Part shown: piece after piece, positions 5,906-6,696 of the stretch | How positions within the stretch are numbered: position 1 is the first letter of the stretch | Layout: each line of letters opens with the position of its first letter | DNA from: Rhodospirillales bacterium | GTDB taxonomy: Bacteria > Pseudomonadota > Alphaproteobacteria > Rhodospirillales > Casp-alpha2 | DNA length: 6,696 nt | Assembly: GCA_018664265.1 (NCBI GenBank) | Contig: JABJOR010000115.1 | Coordinates: 1 to 6,696 of the forward strand | Reading direction: 5' to 3' | Translations under genes and position numbers: made by a program | The notes under the pieces: generated by a model | What the model was told of the DNA's origin: nothing | Database searches by the model: none | What the model saw: only the letters and a program-made list of their open reading frames with translations

Positions 5906-6696
5906 TTAAATTTTACGTAATTTTTCCAGCAACTGGCAAGCACCATCACTTGGTGAACGTTCTCCGTTTGCAACTTCTTCCTCAATTTCTTGCCAGATAT
6001 GGCTCAATTCAGGATTACTGCGAAACTCATGCAAAACGGTTTCTACAACTTCGCTCTTCATGAGGGACCGGGCTTGTAGTGATCTGCGGGTTTCAAGAAT
6101 TCCATTATTTGTCACAGTGCTGCGAAACTGTTCTGTTTTATCCCAAATTTCAGTAATGCCTTGCCCTTTTATAGCGGAGCACGTCATCACTGGGGTTGCC
6201 CAGTATTCTGAGTTAGGGCGCATGATGGAAACGGCTGCTGCTTGGTCGTGGCGGGCCCGTTCTGCTGCTGCGGCCAAATCACCATCTGCTTTGTTGATAA
6301 CCAACATATCAGCCAGTTCCATAATGCCCCTTTTGATGCCTTGCAGGTCATCCCCACCTCCAGGCGCCAATAGTACTAAAAACATATCAACAAGGTCTGA
6401 GGCTGTTGTTTCGGACTGGCCGACACCAACGGTTTCAATAATAACGACATCAAATCCGGCTGCTTCACATAATAGCATGGTGTCATAGGTTTTGCGGGCG
6501 ATGCCGCCGAGCATGCCGCTGGATGGGGAGGGCCGAATAAAAGCGTTTTTATGGCGCGAGAGTATCTCCATTCTGGTTTTGTCACCAAGGATGGAACCAC
6601 CGGATTTTGGGCTGGAAGGATCAATCGCCAACACGGCAACTTTGTGTCCTTGGTCAATTGCGTGTTGGCCGAAGGATTCAATAAAAGTGGATTTAC
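5906..6696 (-). CDS. meaB: MeaB/ArgK-family G-protein chaperone (N-terminus cut by window)
   Basis: MeaB-type GTPases protect and reload adenosylcobalamin-dependent acyl-CoA mutases, chiefly methylmalonyl-CoA mutase; the family was earlier annotated as an ArgK or LAO transport ATPase. The frame runs open to the window edge with 262 residues visible of about 320-330. The first visible residues are KST, the end of the P-loop GKST, so the N-terminal helices and most of Walker A are missing. Counted from there: DPSSPKSGGSILGDKTRM (25-42), the switch motif ETVGVGQSE (87-95), GGGDDLQGIKRGIMELAD (112-129, switch III-type region), the base-specificity motif NKAD (134-137) and CSAIKGQGI (172-180). The C-terminal helical part (about 200-262) fits the dimerisation arm. 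The TAA at 5906-5908 lies about 95 bases before cheZ. No mutase gene is in view; it may lie beyond the right edge. The family is secure, the mutase partner inferred. Confidence 0.94.
   Translation of the reverse strand, partial: KSTFIESFGQHAIDQGHKVAVLAIDPSSPKSGGSILGDKTRMEILSRHKNAFIRPSPSSGMLGGIARKTYDTMLLCEAAGFDVVIIETVGVGQSETTASDLVDMFLVLLAPGGGDDLQGIKRGIMELADMLVINKADGDLAAAAERARHDQAAAVSIMRPNSEYWATPVMTCSAIKGQGITEIWDKTEQFRSTVTNNGILETRRSLQARSLMKSEVVETVLHEFRSNPELSHIWQEIEEEVANGERSPSDGACQLLEKLRKI

Noticed and set aside
5876..5909. Plus-strand promoter starting with TTGACA (5876-5881)
   Set aside because: The -35 match is perfect, but no fair -10 box lies 16-18 bases on, and no plus-strand gene follows.
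6060..6488. 142-codon open frame on the plus strand opposite meaB
   Set aside because: It is antisense to the conserved G-domain motifs of MeaB, and its translation is low-complexity with no recognisable domain.

Overview
The window reads as ordinary chromosomal DNA from a proteobacterium, most likely an alphaproteobacterium of the marine Rhodospirillales-like kind. The basis is the AlaRS, MeaB, CheZ and MoxR/CoxE-like VWA protein sequences, the near-balanced base composition by eye and the tight gene packing. The taxon is an inference from remembered family resemblance. I saw no insertion sequences, CRISPR arrays, tRNA or rRNA genes, and no break in composition that would suggest recent transfer. 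There is no gene-free stretch of 300 bases or more.

Left half, plus strand: the C-terminal half of alanyl-tRNA synthetase (3-1313, cut by the window start), a 79-base gap, then a compact three-gene run. This is a 12-helix MFS transporter (1393-2598), a MoxR-type AAA+ ATPase (2595-3449, overlapping the transporter stop by 4 bases) and a CoxE-like VWA protein (3458-4633, 8 bases downstream). The MoxR/VWA pair is a recognised chaperone-like partnership whose client is unknown here. Overlap with a transporter gene suggests all three are made together, and this is the least understood part of the window.

Right half, minus strand, read right to left: a MeaB/ArgK-family G-protein chaperone (5906-6696, cut by the window end inside its P-loop), the chemotaxis phosphatase CheZ (5265-5810) and an exported cyclophilin-type peptidyl-prolyl isomerase (4640-5194). 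These three have no obvious shared pathway: cobalamin-dependent mutase maintenance, motility signalling and envelope protein folding. The VWA and cyclophilin genes converge with only 6 bases between their stop codons and no visible intrinsic terminator.

The most interesting points are the MFS-MoxR-VWA module with its altered MIDAS motif, a perfect 17-base palindrome over the ribosome binding site and start codon of the transporter, and the FliM-like CheY-binding tail of CheZ. I found no strong evidence for a wholly new system.
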